Of a stretch of DNA of 32,149 nt, positions 7,725 through 15,170 are shown piece by piece (within the stretch, counting starts at the first letter, position 1; every line of letters starts with the position of its first letter). Under the pieces are notes generated by a model. That model worked only from the letters and a program-made list of their open reading frames with translations, did not search any database and was not told the DNA's origin. The DNA comes from Gammaproteobacteria bacterium (GTDB lineage: Bacteria > Pseudomonadota > Gammaproteobacteria > Steroidobacterales > Steroidobacteraceae), in contig RGWK01000004.1 in the NCBI GenBank assembly GCA_010029775.1, positions 1-32,149 of the forward strand, in the 5' to 3' direction. Made by a program: the position numbers and the translations under genes.

Positions 7725-8602
7725 CCAGGGTACGCCTCAATAGACGTGACGTAGTGGGCGGTGCGATCGGCGCGGTAGCGGCGGGCGCGGTGGGTTCAGC
7801 AGCCCAGGCATCAGTCGATGCGGCGCGCTCGGCCTCGCCGTCTACGTCGACGCCCGATCCGCGCATGCTGTACCGCAAGCTGCACCTTCGCACCGACGAT
7901 GGGCTGCTGTTCTGGTGGCTGCAGGGGCCGAAGATCGGGCAGGTGGGCACGACCTTGACGCCGCTTTATACGAGCAGCATCGGCACCGTGCAGCGCGTGC
8001 GTCACCGGGAAGATGGCGGTTTCGACGTCACGCAACTGGAACTGATCATTATCTGCGATTTGCAGACGGGGGAGCCCCTGACGCAATGGCGAAACCCCTA
8101 CACGGACGAAATGATCCCTATCCGTTTTGCGCCGGTCGGTCCTACCGTGGTGCGCTACCGAGCCGACAATTCGCGTGTCTTGCCGACCGAAATTGGGGGC
8201 ACGCCGTTGCAGGCCACCGCGACCATGCATGCGCCGGTGATTGTCGGTGACGATGTGTTTCAACGCGATGAGTCGGTGGCGCGCGTGTTTACGCCCGGTC
8301 GTGCTACGCCCTTCGAGGTCAACGATATCGCCGTTTATCACGGCAGTCTCGCCAATCTGACCGACCCGGCGGTAACGGTGGGTGAGGCGACGGTATTCTT
8401 CGCCGAAGTCACAGGCTGGCAACGCTGGATGAACATGGGTGATCGTGCGGGCAATTTGACCTCACGCCTGACCGGCCGCAAGGTTAGGCGCTACGCGGAG
8501 CTACCGTCGCGTTGGCGCGAGCAGCTTGCGGCCGTCGCGCCGAAGATTGCCGCCGATCCCATTGCTGCGCTCGATGTCGCCGCAGCCCGTTTCGATCGAT
8601 GA
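7721..8602 (+). CDS. DUF1838 family protein, Tat-exported (paralogue D)
   Basis: The 293-residue protein starts at ATG 7721 (ATGA overlap with the preceding frame, GGGAGAG ribosome site) and carries a twin-arginine signal, LNRRDVVGG (Arg8-Arg9), with an Ala/Gly core. This is the most typical DUF1838 member here: LYRKLHLRTDDGLLFWWLQGPKIG, TPLYTSSIGTVQRV, LIIICDLQTGEPL, RNPYTDEMIPIRFAPVGPTVVRY split across the central part, TEIGGTPLQATATM, and FAEVTGWQRWMNMGDRAG near the C-terminus, then a helical tail (PSRWREQLAAVAPKIAADP). A periplasmic location is predicted. Function is unknown. The next gene, a hydrolase, begins 7 bp downstream. Confidence 0.85.
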   Translation: MTRVRLNRRDVVGGAIGAVAAGAVGSAAQASVDAARSASPSTSTPDPRMLYRKLHLRTDDGLLFWWLQGPKIGQVGTTLTPLYTSSIGTVQRVRHREDGGFDVTQLELIIICDLQTGEPLTQWRNPYTDEMIPIRFAPVGPTVVRYRADNSRVLPTEIGGTPLQATATMHAPVIVGDDVFQRDESVARVFTPGRATPFEVNDIAVYHGSLANLTDPAVTVGEATVFFAEVTGWQRWMNMGDRAGNLTSRLTGRKVRRYAELPSRWREQLAAVAPKIAADPIAALDVAAARFDR

Positions 8603-8609
8603 GGTGACC

Positions 8610-9527
8610 ATGTTGCGTAATGTGCTCATATCTTTGTTGCTGCTGGGTCTGGCCCCGCTTGCATCGGTTGCCGCGGAGCCCGCTGCGCCCAGCGCGTCGG
8701 CAGGATTCGTCTTTCGCTACGTGACGGCCACCGATGGCGTGCCGCTCAACGTGGTGGAGACCGGTAACCCTACGGGGTCCGCCATCATTTTTCTGCACGG
8801 CTACACGCAGAGTTACCTCAGTTGGCATCCGCAACTCGACGATGCGGCGCTCCGTGCCAAGTATCGACTGATTGCCGTAGACCTGCGTGGACACGGTGCA
8901 TCGGGCAAGCCCTGGGATAAGGCCGCCTACGCAGGTCATTTGCCCTGGGCCCGTGACGTACGTCGCGTCGTCGAGGAACTCGGTGTGACGCGGCCGATGC
9001 TCGTCGGTTGGTCTTTTGGCGGTTTCGTCGCCATGGACTATGTTCGTGAATACGGCGAGGCCGCAGTCGCCGGGGTGATGATGACGGGCAGTCACGGCGG
9101 TCTGCTGTCGCGCCCCGTCGGTCAACCGCCTGCATTCACCGGTGATCTTGACCTCGCCATCGACGGTGCGCGTACGTTCATGAAGATGATGTCCGTGGAG
9201 CCGCCCGCGCCCGCCACCGTCGATCGCGGCACCTATGCCAATGTCATGATGCCGGCGTATGTGCGTAATGCCATGTGGGGCAAGCGACTCGATAACACCG
9301 ATCTCACGCCGCGCCTGCAGTTACCGGTGCTGATGATTCTCGGCCGGCAGGATCTGAGTTTACCGGCCGACGCGATTGCGAGCTCGTTGGCGTCACGATC
9401 CAACATCACCGTGCGGATCTTCGAGCAGACGGGGCACTCGGCGTTCATTGAGCACCCGGCGCGATTCAATCAGGAGCTCGCGACCTTCGTCGGGCGGACA
9501 GACAGCGTCAAAGGGAGTCAGGAATGA
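8610..9527 (+). CDS. Exported alpha/beta hydrolase with intact catalytic triad
   Basis: The 305-residue protein starts at ATG 8610, after GAGGTGACC, with a Sec-type signal (LISLLLLGLAPLASVAA, likely cleavage after AAE or nearby). Fold landmarks are the oxyanion segment FLHGYTQS (61-68), DLRGHGASGKP (91-101), the nucleophile elbow GWSFGG with Ser135, acid Asp248 in LGRQDLSLP, and His276 in TGHSAFIEHP. It is therefore a probable active serine hydrolase (esterase, lactonase or C-C hydrolase) acting in the periplasm. The cap region (MKMMSVEPPAPATVD) gives no substrate hint. It follows DUF1838 paralogue D by 7 bp and overlaps the next hydrolase by ATGA, so the two are co-translated. Confidence 0.88.
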   Translation: MLRNVLISLLLLGLAPLASVAAEPAAPSASAGFVFRYVTATDGVPLNVVETGNPTGSAIIFLHGYTQSYLSWHPQLDDAALRAKYRLIAVDLRGHGASGKPWDKAAYAGHLPWARDVRRVVEELGVTRPMLVGWSFGGFVAMDYVREYGEAAVAGVMMTGSHGGLLSRPVGQPPAFTGDLDLAIDGARTFMKMMSVEPPAPATVDRGTYANVMMPAYVRNAMWGKRLDNTDLTPRLQLPVLMILGRQDLSLPADAIASSLASRSNITVRIFEQTGHSAFIEHPARFNQELATFVGRTDSVKGSQE

Positions 9528-10531
9528 AATCGTGGCAATCGCCGTTTCGTAGCGGCCGGCTACTGTCGGTGGTGATGTGGGTGATGCTGCTCGGTACTCC
9601 GGCGGGTGCGGCGTGGGCGCTCGGCACACCGTCAGTGCCGTTGGCCACGCTCGAATCCCGATACGTGACACCGACCTCGCTTTTCGCGGAGATCGACGGT
9701 GTGCGCATGCACTACAAGGACGAGGGCACGGGCCCCGCGGTGGTAATGCTGCACGCGTCGTACATGAGCCTGCACAGCTGGGACGCCGTGGCTGCAGACC
9801 TCGCCCGCGATCATCGCGTCATCCGTTTCGATTTTCCGCTCGCGGGGCTGACGGGTCCCGACCCGCAGCGCCGCTACTCGATGGAGCGAAGCGCGGAGTT
9901 GATGAACGGGTTGCTCACCAAACTCGGCGTGAGCACCTATTCGATCATTGCGACGTCCTCTGGCGCCATCGTCGGTTTTCGTCAGGCGGCGGCCAAGCCC
10001 GAGGCGGTGACCCGGCTGATCCTGATCAATGCTGCGGGCATGCCGCGCACGGCGGTGACAGACCCGAACCGGGAGCGGGGCACGGCATTCAGCCGGTGGC
10101 TGCAAGGCAAGTACAAATCTCGTGGCTACTGGAAAACAACGCTGACCGGGCAGTTCACCGGTGGCCAGCCGCCGCCCGCCGACATCGTCGAGCGCGTGTT
10201 TGACCTCAATCGACGATCGGGGCTCGTCGAGGAGTCGGCGATCTACATGCGCAATTTCCGCACGGGCGATCCCGAGGCCGTGCTCGGACAGATTCGCGCG
10301 CCCACGCTGATTCTTTGGGGCATGGGTAACATCACCGTGGCGCACCTCGAGGCCGACGTTTTCCAACTTTGGTTGACACAGGCGCCTTCGATCAAAAAGA
10401 AATATCCTCGCTATGGGCACTACGTCTACATGGAAAACCCCGGCATCGTGATCCCCGATGTGCGCAATTTTCTCGAGGGGCGCATGGACGCGGAGTTGCG
10501 CGTAACGCGGCGGCTGCCGCCTGCTCCATGA
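9524..10531 (+). CDS. Exported alpha/beta hydrolase-fold protein with altered acid position
   Basis: The 335-residue protein has an N-terminal signal or anchor (LLSVVMWVMLLGTPAGAAWA). It resembles the MhpC/haloalkane dehalogenase-like branch: YKDEGTGPAVVMLHASYMS (oxyanion region), FDFPLAGLTGPD, and elbow ATSSGA with Ser145 in the small-x-Ser-x-small context. His299 in YGHYVYMENP is at the catalytic histidine position. The usual Asp after the sixth strand (W-G-x-x-D) reads LWGMGNIT, so Asn269 replaces it; an acid could come from another position, as in some families. A cap helix region (YKSRGYWKTTLTGQFTG) is present. It is coupled by ATGA to the preceding hydrolase and lies 1 bp before the di-iron hydroxylase. 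A periplasmic role in the same pathway is inferred. Confidence 0.82.
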   Translation: MKSWQSPFRSGRLLSVVMWVMLLGTPAGAAWALGTPSVPLATLESRYVTPTSLFAEIDGVRMHYKDEGTGPAVVMLHASYMSLHSWDAVAADLARDHRVIRFDFPLAGLTGPDPQRRYSMERSAELMNGLLTKLGVSTYSIIATSSGAIVGFRQAAAKPEAVTRLILINAAGMPRTAVTDPNRERGTAFSRWLQGKYKSRGYWKTTLTGQFTGGQPPPADIVERVFDLNRRSGLVEESAIYMRNFRTGDPEAVLGQIRAPTLILWGMGNITVAHLEADVFQLWLTQAPSIKKKYPRYGHYVYMENPGIVIPDVRNFLEGRMDAELRVTRRLPPAP

Positions 10532-10532
10532 C

Positions 10533-11384
10533 ATGACGCCACTTCAGTTTCAAAGTCTGGTCGTCGTCGGCATCTTGCTGTTCTACGCGCTGCTGGAGCT
10601 TGCACGCGGCCGGTTTTTCACCGCAGCGGCGGATCGGGAGGACAACCGTCTCGATGTGGCGGTGATGATGATGTTTCCGCTGGTGTCGGGCGGCGTGTCG
10701 ATCGTCGCTGTTGCGCTGTGCCAGGCCTTCATGCCGGAGCAGGCGGGGGCGCTCTCGCATTGGCCGTGGTGGGCCATGGTGCTGACGCTGCTCGTAGTCG
10801 ACGATCTCACCCAGTACTTTTGGCATCGCTTGTCGCACACGAGCGTGCTGTGGCCGCTGCATCGGGCGCATCACAGCGCCTCATACATGAGCGTGCGTGT
10901 CGTCTACCGCAACAATGCGTTGTACTACGCGATGATGCCGGGACTTTGGTTGAGCGCAGTGTTCAGTTTTTTGGGTTTCAGCTGGGTGTATGTCGGTTAC
11001 ATCATGGTGAAGTTGGCCGTCATTGCCGGTGCGCACTGCAGCCTGCCCTGGGATGCGCCGCTCTACCGCATCCGGGCGCTTCGACCGGTGATGTGGGTGC
11101 TCGAGCGCACCATTTCGACACCCGCCACCCACTGGGCACATCACGCCTTGTCGCAGGATGATGGCGTCGGCCACTACTCCGGCAACTTCGGCAACCTGCT
11201 TTTTCTTTGGGACGTGCTCTTTGGCACGGCGCGGATCACGCGTCGCTACCCGCCGGCGTTCGGTCTTGCAGATGATCGCGCGCACGGTCACGAGAAGTGG
11301 TACACGCAGATGCTGTTCCCCTTCGTTCGGTCGCGCCGAGCCGAATCGAGCCTCGTCTGGCCGCCCGGGCGACCGCCGGCGTGA
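10533..11384 (+). CDS. Fatty acid hydroxylase / sterol desaturase superfamily membrane protein
   Basis: The 283-residue integral membrane protein carries the three histidine boxes of the di-iron hydroxylase/desaturase superfamily: HRLSH (His98-His102), HRAHH (His110-His114) and HWAHH (His200-His204). These bind a di-iron centre that uses O2 to hydroxylate or desaturate lipids, sterols, carotenoids or ether lipids. Hydrophobic helices lie at about 7-22, 45-65, 80-95, 133-165 and 220-232. The start ATG at 10533 is 1 bp after the preceding stop, and the final TGA overlaps the next start (GTGA). The active site is expected on the cytoplasmic face, unlike the exported neighbours, so the pathway may span the membrane. 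The substrate is not deducible. Confidence 0.88.
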   Translation: MTPLQFQSLVVVGILLFYALLELARGRFFTAAADREDNRLDVAVMMMFPLVSGGVSIVAVALCQAFMPEQAGALSHWPWWAMVLTLLVVDDLTQYFWHRLSHTSVLWPLHRAHHSASYMSVRVVYRNNALYYAMMPGLWLSAVFSFLGFSWVYVGYIMVKLAVIAGAHCSLPWDAPLYRIRALRPVMWVLERTISTPATHWAHHALSQDDGVGHYSGNFGNLLFLWDVLFGTARITRRYPPAFGLADDRAHGHEKWYTQMLFPFVRSRRAESSLVWPPGRPPA

Positions 11385-12889
11385 GTGTGCCGCCCGCAAC
11401 GGACCGACGAGGCCTGCTGCGGGGCCTGCTGGCCGGTTCCGTGTTGGGCGCCTCGGCACCGACGCGCAGCGAAGAAAGGGGTACCGCACCTGCGGCATTG
11501 CCGGATCGGCGCTGCATTATCGATGCGGGCTGGGCACTGCTGCACGATGGCCAAGGCTTTGCGCTGCAGCGTGACGTGTCGATCGTGATCGATGGCGATC
11601 GCATTGCGGCCGTGCATGCCGGCGCGCTGCGCTCCATGTTGCCGCGGGTGGACGCGCGGACTCATCTGGTGCTTCCCGGGTTTATCTCCGGGCACACCCA
11701 CGTGGCCGGAGGCACGGTTACGCGCGGCATCTTCGAAGGTCGCCGCTCCTACGCGCGGGCGCTCGAACTCGCCGAGACGCTGGATGATGATGCCCTCGAT
11801 GCCTTAACCGCCCTGAACCTCGCCGAACTGCTGCGTTCGGGCTGCACCACGCAACTCGACATGGCCCTGTCGTTACGACAGATGCAAAGTTACGTGCGTG
11901 TGGCTCGGCGCTGGGGGGTGCGTGCGTACCCCTCGGCCATGGTGCCGGGCGTCGGGCGATTGTTTCCGATCTGGCAACGCGAGAGCGATTCGGTATTGCG
12001 TGATTCGGTGCCGGATACTCTGGCGGAGATCGCAGCCGCGCTGAGTTACGCGCGCCAGATCAACGGCGCCGACGATGGCTTGATCCGCCCGCAAATGGCG
12101 ATGCATGCGAGCGACACACATACGCCAGAGACCATTGCCGCAACGCTCGCTGCGGCTGCTGAACTCGGTCACGGGTTGCATTTGCACCTCTGCCAGGGCG
12201 CACGCGAGGTCGAGGCCGTGCAGCGTTTGTGGCAGCAGCGGCCGGTGCAGTGGCTGGACTCGCTCGGCGTGTTTGCGCAGCGCGTATTCGCGGCGCACAT
12301 GTCGAGTGCGGACCCGGCGGTGGATGCGCCGCTGCTGCGTCGCGGCACGTTCACCTATTGCACCTGTCCCTCAGCAGGCGGTGCGAGCGGGTTCACTCAA
12401 CCGTGGCCGGAGATGCTCGCGGCGGGCGTGAACACGAATATCGGCATCGACACCCATTCGAACGACTACGTCGAGAATCTCAAGCTCGCGGTGCTCAAAG
12501 GCGAGGCGCGCTGGTCCTTGCTGCGTCGCAGTTCACCCGTGCCACTGCAACGGCCGAGCATCCAGCGCGCTGTGGAGGCGGCGACGGTCGATGCCGCCCG
12601 CGGTCTTGGCCGTGACGATATCGGACGCATTGCAGTCGGAGCGAAAGCGGATCTCGTCTCGATCGATGTGTCCGGACTGCTGGCGGGCACGGGCGCATTG
12701 CCGCCCGAGCCGCTCTACCATCTGCTCTATGCCAATGGCCTGATGGTGCGGCACGTGTTGATTGATGGCGCTTTCAAGGTGTTCGACGGAGTGCTGCGGG
12801 TCGATGACGAAGCGACTCTGCTGGCGCAAGGCGGAGCGGTGGTGCAAAAAATCTGGGCGCAACTCGACGAAGAGGGGTTTTTCAAATGA
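11381..12889 (+). CDS. Tat-exported amidohydrolase (TrzA/AtzA-like metal-dependent hydrolase)
   Basis: The 502-residue protein starts at GTG 11381, overlapping the preceding stop (GTGA), with a twin-arginine signal TDRRGLLRGLLAGSVLGA. The ORF extends further upstream, but only into the preceding gene. Amidohydrolase metal-site motifs are in order: FISGHTHVAGG (His105, His107), HLHLCQG (His267/His269), AAHMSS (His306) and GIDTHSND (Asp357). The small N-terminal composite beta-sandwich (DVSIVIDGDRIAAV) and its C-terminal partner (IGRIAVGAKADLVSID) are both present, as in cytosine deaminase/chlorohydrolase relatives. Those enzymes hydrolyse C-N or C-Cl bonds on ring compounds, and most are cytoplasmic, so an exported member is notable. 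It is coupled to the next gene by ATGA. Confidence 0.87.
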   Translation: MSVPPATDRRGLLRGLLAGSVLGASAPTRSEERGTAPAALPDRRCIIDAGWALLHDGQGFALQRDVSIVIDGDRIAAVHAGALRSMLPRVDARTHLVLPGFISGHTHVAGGTVTRGIFEGRRSYARALELAETLDDDALDALTALNLAELLRSGCTTQLDMALSLRQMQSYVRVARRWGVRAYPSAMVPGVGRLFPIWQRESDSVLRDSVPDTLAEIAAALSYARQINGADDGLIRPQMAMHASDTHTPETIAATLAAAAELGHGLHLHLCQGAREVEAVQRLWQQRPVQWLDSLGVFAQRVFAAHMSSADPAVDAPLLRRGTFTYCTCPSAGGASGFTQPWPEMLAAGVNTNIGIDTHSNDYVENLKLAVLKGEARWSLLRRSSPVPLQRPSIQRAVEAATVDAARGLGRDDIGRIAVGAKADLVSIDVSGLLAGTGALPPEPLYHLLYANGLMVRHVLIDGAFKVFDGVLRVDDEATLLAQGGAVVQKIWAQLDEEGFFK

Positions 12890-14367
12890 CCGTGTTCAAG
12901 CTGGGTGTGGCGGGTGTGATGGGCGTACTGATCGGCGTGTCGTCGTCGATGGCGCAGGCGATCGAGTGGCAGACCTTCGATCCGTCGCCCTATTCGCAGA
13001 GCGTGACCGACTGCGACCGTGAGGCCGCACACCCGGACGACCCGAACAAAGTGGTCCCGGGTCGCACCTCGCGCGAGATGAATCTCGACACGGCCATTCG
13101 TGTCTGTCGGGCAGATCTCGCCAAAGATCCGAACAACCCGCGCATCGGCTATCAGCTCGCGCGTTCACTCACCTACGCGGGAAAGGTTACCGAAGCGTTG
13201 CCCTTCATCGAGCGTGCCGCGGCACAGAAATATCCGCAGGCCATGTTCGTCGTCGGCTATCTGTATCTCGAGGGCTCCTACGCCTCACCCAAGAATCCTT
13301 GCCGCGCCGCGCAATTGATCCGCGAGTCGGCAATCTACGGACGACTGGCCGGGCTGCTCGGCTACCCGTCGTACGTGTTGAACGGCCGCTTTGCCGGTTG
13401 CGGGCTGCAGGTCGATGCGCAGGAACTGCGCGGCGGAGGATCGGAAATGAAAGGATCGGACATGAACGACAAGCGAGTATCGCGGCGTGACGTATTGCAG
13501 ACAGCCGCGGTTGCTGGGCTCGCGCCGCTTATTGCAGCCGCCCCCGCGGAGGCCAACCTGCCCCGGCCGGGCGGTGAGCGCGGTTATGCCCGCGGTCCGC
13601 ACGGTCAGGTGCACTACCACGACAATCAGGGCGCGAGTGCGATGCCCTTGCTGCTGCTGCATCAGGCACCGATGTCCCATCGGCAATTCGACGCGGTGTA
13701 CGGTCCTTTGAAGCAACGCGGGGTTCGTGCGATCGGCATCGACATGCCGGGCTTCGGCATGTCGGACCCGACGCCGTTCGTGCCTAAGGTCGCCGATTGG
13801 GCAAGCTCGATCGCGGCGGTACTCGACCATCTGCGCATTCGGCAGGCCGATGTGCTCGGTCATCACACCGGTGCGCTGCTCGCCACCGAGGTCGCGCTGC
13901 AGTATCCAGCGCGCGTGCGGCGGGTGATTCTGAATGGCCCGTTCCCCATTACCGAGTCCGAGCGGGCGATGTTTCTTGCCGATCTGCAGAAGACGGAAAT
14001 CGACTTCGAGTACCGCGCGGATGGCACTCACCTGTCGGAGAGTTTCGTCAAGCGCTCGAAGTTCTACGGCCCTGATGCCGACCCGAAGCACATCACGCGC
14101 ATTCAGGTTGAAAAATTCATGGGTTACGGACCGTTCTGGTACGGCCACAACGCCGCCTACCGCTACGATCACGCCAGCACGCTGAAGTTGTTGAAGCACC
14201 CGACGCTGATACTCACCAACACCGGGGACATGGCCTACCCGATGGCGCAACGTGCCCGGCAGATGCGCCCCGACATGGCCTACGTCGAGCTGCAGGGTGG
14301 CAACGTCGACATCGTCGATCAGGCGACCGAGCCCTGGAGCGATGCCGTCAAGGCCTTCGTCGCCTAG
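12886..14367 (+). CDS. Fused ORF: exported Sel1/TPR-like domain plus Tat-signal alpha/beta hydrolase-fold domain
   Basis: One uninterrupted 493-codon frame holds what look like two proteins. Residues 1-25 are a Sec signal (VMGVLIGVSSSMAQA). Residues about 65-170 are a Sel1/TPR-like helical repeat region (AIRVCRADLAKDPNNPRIGYQLAR, then AMFVVGYLYLEG) with several cysteines. Residues 188-222 are a second, internal twin-arginine signal (RVSRRDVLQT, Arg200-Arg201). Residues 230-493 are an alpha/beta hydrolase fold: LLLHQAPMSHRQFD, DMPGFGMSDP, elbow GHHTGA and NTGDMAYP (Asp448). The nucleophile site is His327 instead of Ser, and the C-terminal His position reads QGGNVDI (Asn473). A catalytic Ser-His pair is thus lacking. 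An internal ATG with its own ribosome site suggests the second half can be made separately. Last gene of the operon. Confidence 0.75.
   Translation: MTVFKLGVAGVMGVLIGVSSSMAQAIEWQTFDPSPYSQSVTDCDREAAHPDDPNKVVPGRTSREMNLDTAIRVCRADLAKDPNNPRIGYQLARSLTYAGKVTEALPFIERAAAQKYPQAMFVVGYLYLEGSYASPKNPCRAAQLIRESAIYGRLAGLLGYPSYVLNGRFAGCGLQVDAQELRGGGSEMKGSDMNDKRVSRRDVLQTAAVAGLAPLIAAAPAEANLPRPGGERGYARGPHGQVHYHDNQGASAMPLLLLHQAPMSHRQFDAVYGPLKQRGVRAIGIDMPGFGMSDPTPFVPKVADWASSIAAVLDHLRIRQADVLGHHTGALLATEVALQYPARVRRVILNGPFPITESERAMFLADLQKTEIDFEYRADGTHLSESFVKRSKFYGPDADPKHITRIQVEKFMGYGPFWYGHNAAYRYDHASTLKLLKHPTLILTNTGDMAYPMAQRARQMRPDMAYVELQGGNVDIVDQATEPWSDAVKAFVA
13435..13464 (+). promoter_or_regulatory. Internal ribosome binding site and start for the Tat-hydrolase half
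   Basis: Inside the fused frame, GGAGGA (13435-13440) sits 6 bases before ATG 13447, and AAGGA lies ahead of a second ATG at 13462. Starts here would give a protein of about 306 or 301 residues whose N-terminus is a proper twin-arginine signal. An internal Tat signal after a Sec-exported domain makes little sense, so independent initiation is the likely arrangement. This is read from the sequence; its use is inferred. Confidence 0.6.
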
Positions 14368-14376
14368 CGTTGCATC

Positions 14377-14396
14377 GCGCCGAGCGCGCTCGGCGC
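14377..14396. terminator. Perfect 20-bp GC palindrome between convergent genes
   Basis: GCGCCGAG-CGCG-CTCGGCGC is a perfect palindrome that can fold into an 8-bp stem with a CGCG loop on either strand. It lies 9 bp after the stop of the rightward operon and 16 bp from the end of the leftward gene. No T tract follows on either side, so a factor-independent terminator is doubtful. A bidirectional transcription barrier or 3'-end stabiliser is possible. Confidence 0.4.
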
Positions 14397-14412
14397 TCGC
14401 ATGAGCCAAGAC

Positions 14413-15138
14413 TCAGGCGGCGAGTGCCACCGTCACCTTGTTGTCGGCGCCGATGTCCGACACGCTGATGGGCACGCCCATGGCTGCGGCATAGCCGAGC
14501 AGGCGCGGCTTCAGCCAGGTCTCGTGCATCTCGGTATCGCTGAGATCGAATTGCCCGGAGCGCCTCGCCTCGGCGAGCACGTACGAGTAAGGAAACGTGA
14601 AGGTCCGTTTACCGGGTTCGACTTTCAGATCGAGGCAGAGCTGGTAGAGGCAGGCCGTGCGATCGAAGATGCCGGCCAGCGCGATTTCCTTCTCGCCGGT
14701 TTTTTCGATCATGCCCTTGAGGCGTTCGAGCATCGGTTGCATGGTGCGGATATCGTGCTCGACGTAATCGTTGAGCACGCCATGAGTCTTGGCGAACTGC
14801 ACTGAGGTCAGGTGCATATTGACCAGTGCATCGTTCATTTCATGCGGATAGGGCGCCGTGTCCTTGAGCGTGCGGATCGCCATGGCTACGGCCTCGCCGA
14901 GTACTTTCTCCCGCCCTTCGAAGCCGCTCGAGGTGGCGAGCATTGCAGCCATGCTTTGCGGTGCTCCGCCCCCCGCCAGCATCGCCTTAACCCAGGGCGG
15001 CGGGCCACCGCCTGAACCGGGAGCTCCGCCCCCGGCGCTGGCCATCATTTTTTTCATCGCCCAGGAGATGAGCTTGGCCTTCAAGCCCTTCTTGGGTGGT
15101 GCGGGCGGTGTGGCGGTGCGTTCAGCAGTGACAGACAT
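14413..15138 (-). CDS. Protein of unknown function, Pro/Gly-rich N-terminus
   Basis: I do not recognise this 241-residue protein. The ATG at 15138 follows a strong GAGGAGGG site. The first 65 residues are low-complexity and basic, then Gly/Pro-rich (PPAPPKKGLKAKLISWAMKK, then ASAGGGAPGSGGGPPP). After that comes a predominantly helical region (VLGEAVAMAIRTLKDTAPYP, MLERLKGMIEKTGEKEIALAG) with IFDRTACLYQLCLDLK and a C-terminal KPRLLGYAAAMGVPISVSD. No signal peptide or membrane helix is evident, so it is probably cytoplasmic. It lies 32 bp downstream of the ASCH-like gene on the same strand, suggesting a two-gene operon, and is convergent with the fused hydrolase gene. No function is proposed. 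Confidence 0.65.
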   Translation of the reverse strand: MSVTAERTATPPAPPKKGLKAKLISWAMKKMMASAGGGAPGSGGGPPPWVKAMLAGGGAPQSMAAMLATSSGFEGREKVLGEAVAMAIRTLKDTAPYPHEMNDALVNMHLTSVQFAKTHGVLNDYVEHDIRTMQPMLERLKGMIEKTGEKEIALAGIFDRTACLYQLCLDLKVEPGKRTFTFPYSYVLAEARRSGQFDLSDTEMHETWLKPRLLGYAAAMGVPISVSDIGADNKVTVALAA

Positions 15139-15170
15139 GGTGAACCCTCCTCGTAACGCTGGTTATACCC

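Noticed and set aside
13285-14409. 374-codon open frame on the minus strand
   Set aside because: Antisense shadow of the hydrolase-fold half of the fused gene; composition is Arg/His/Val-rich, with no recognisable motif or ribosome site.
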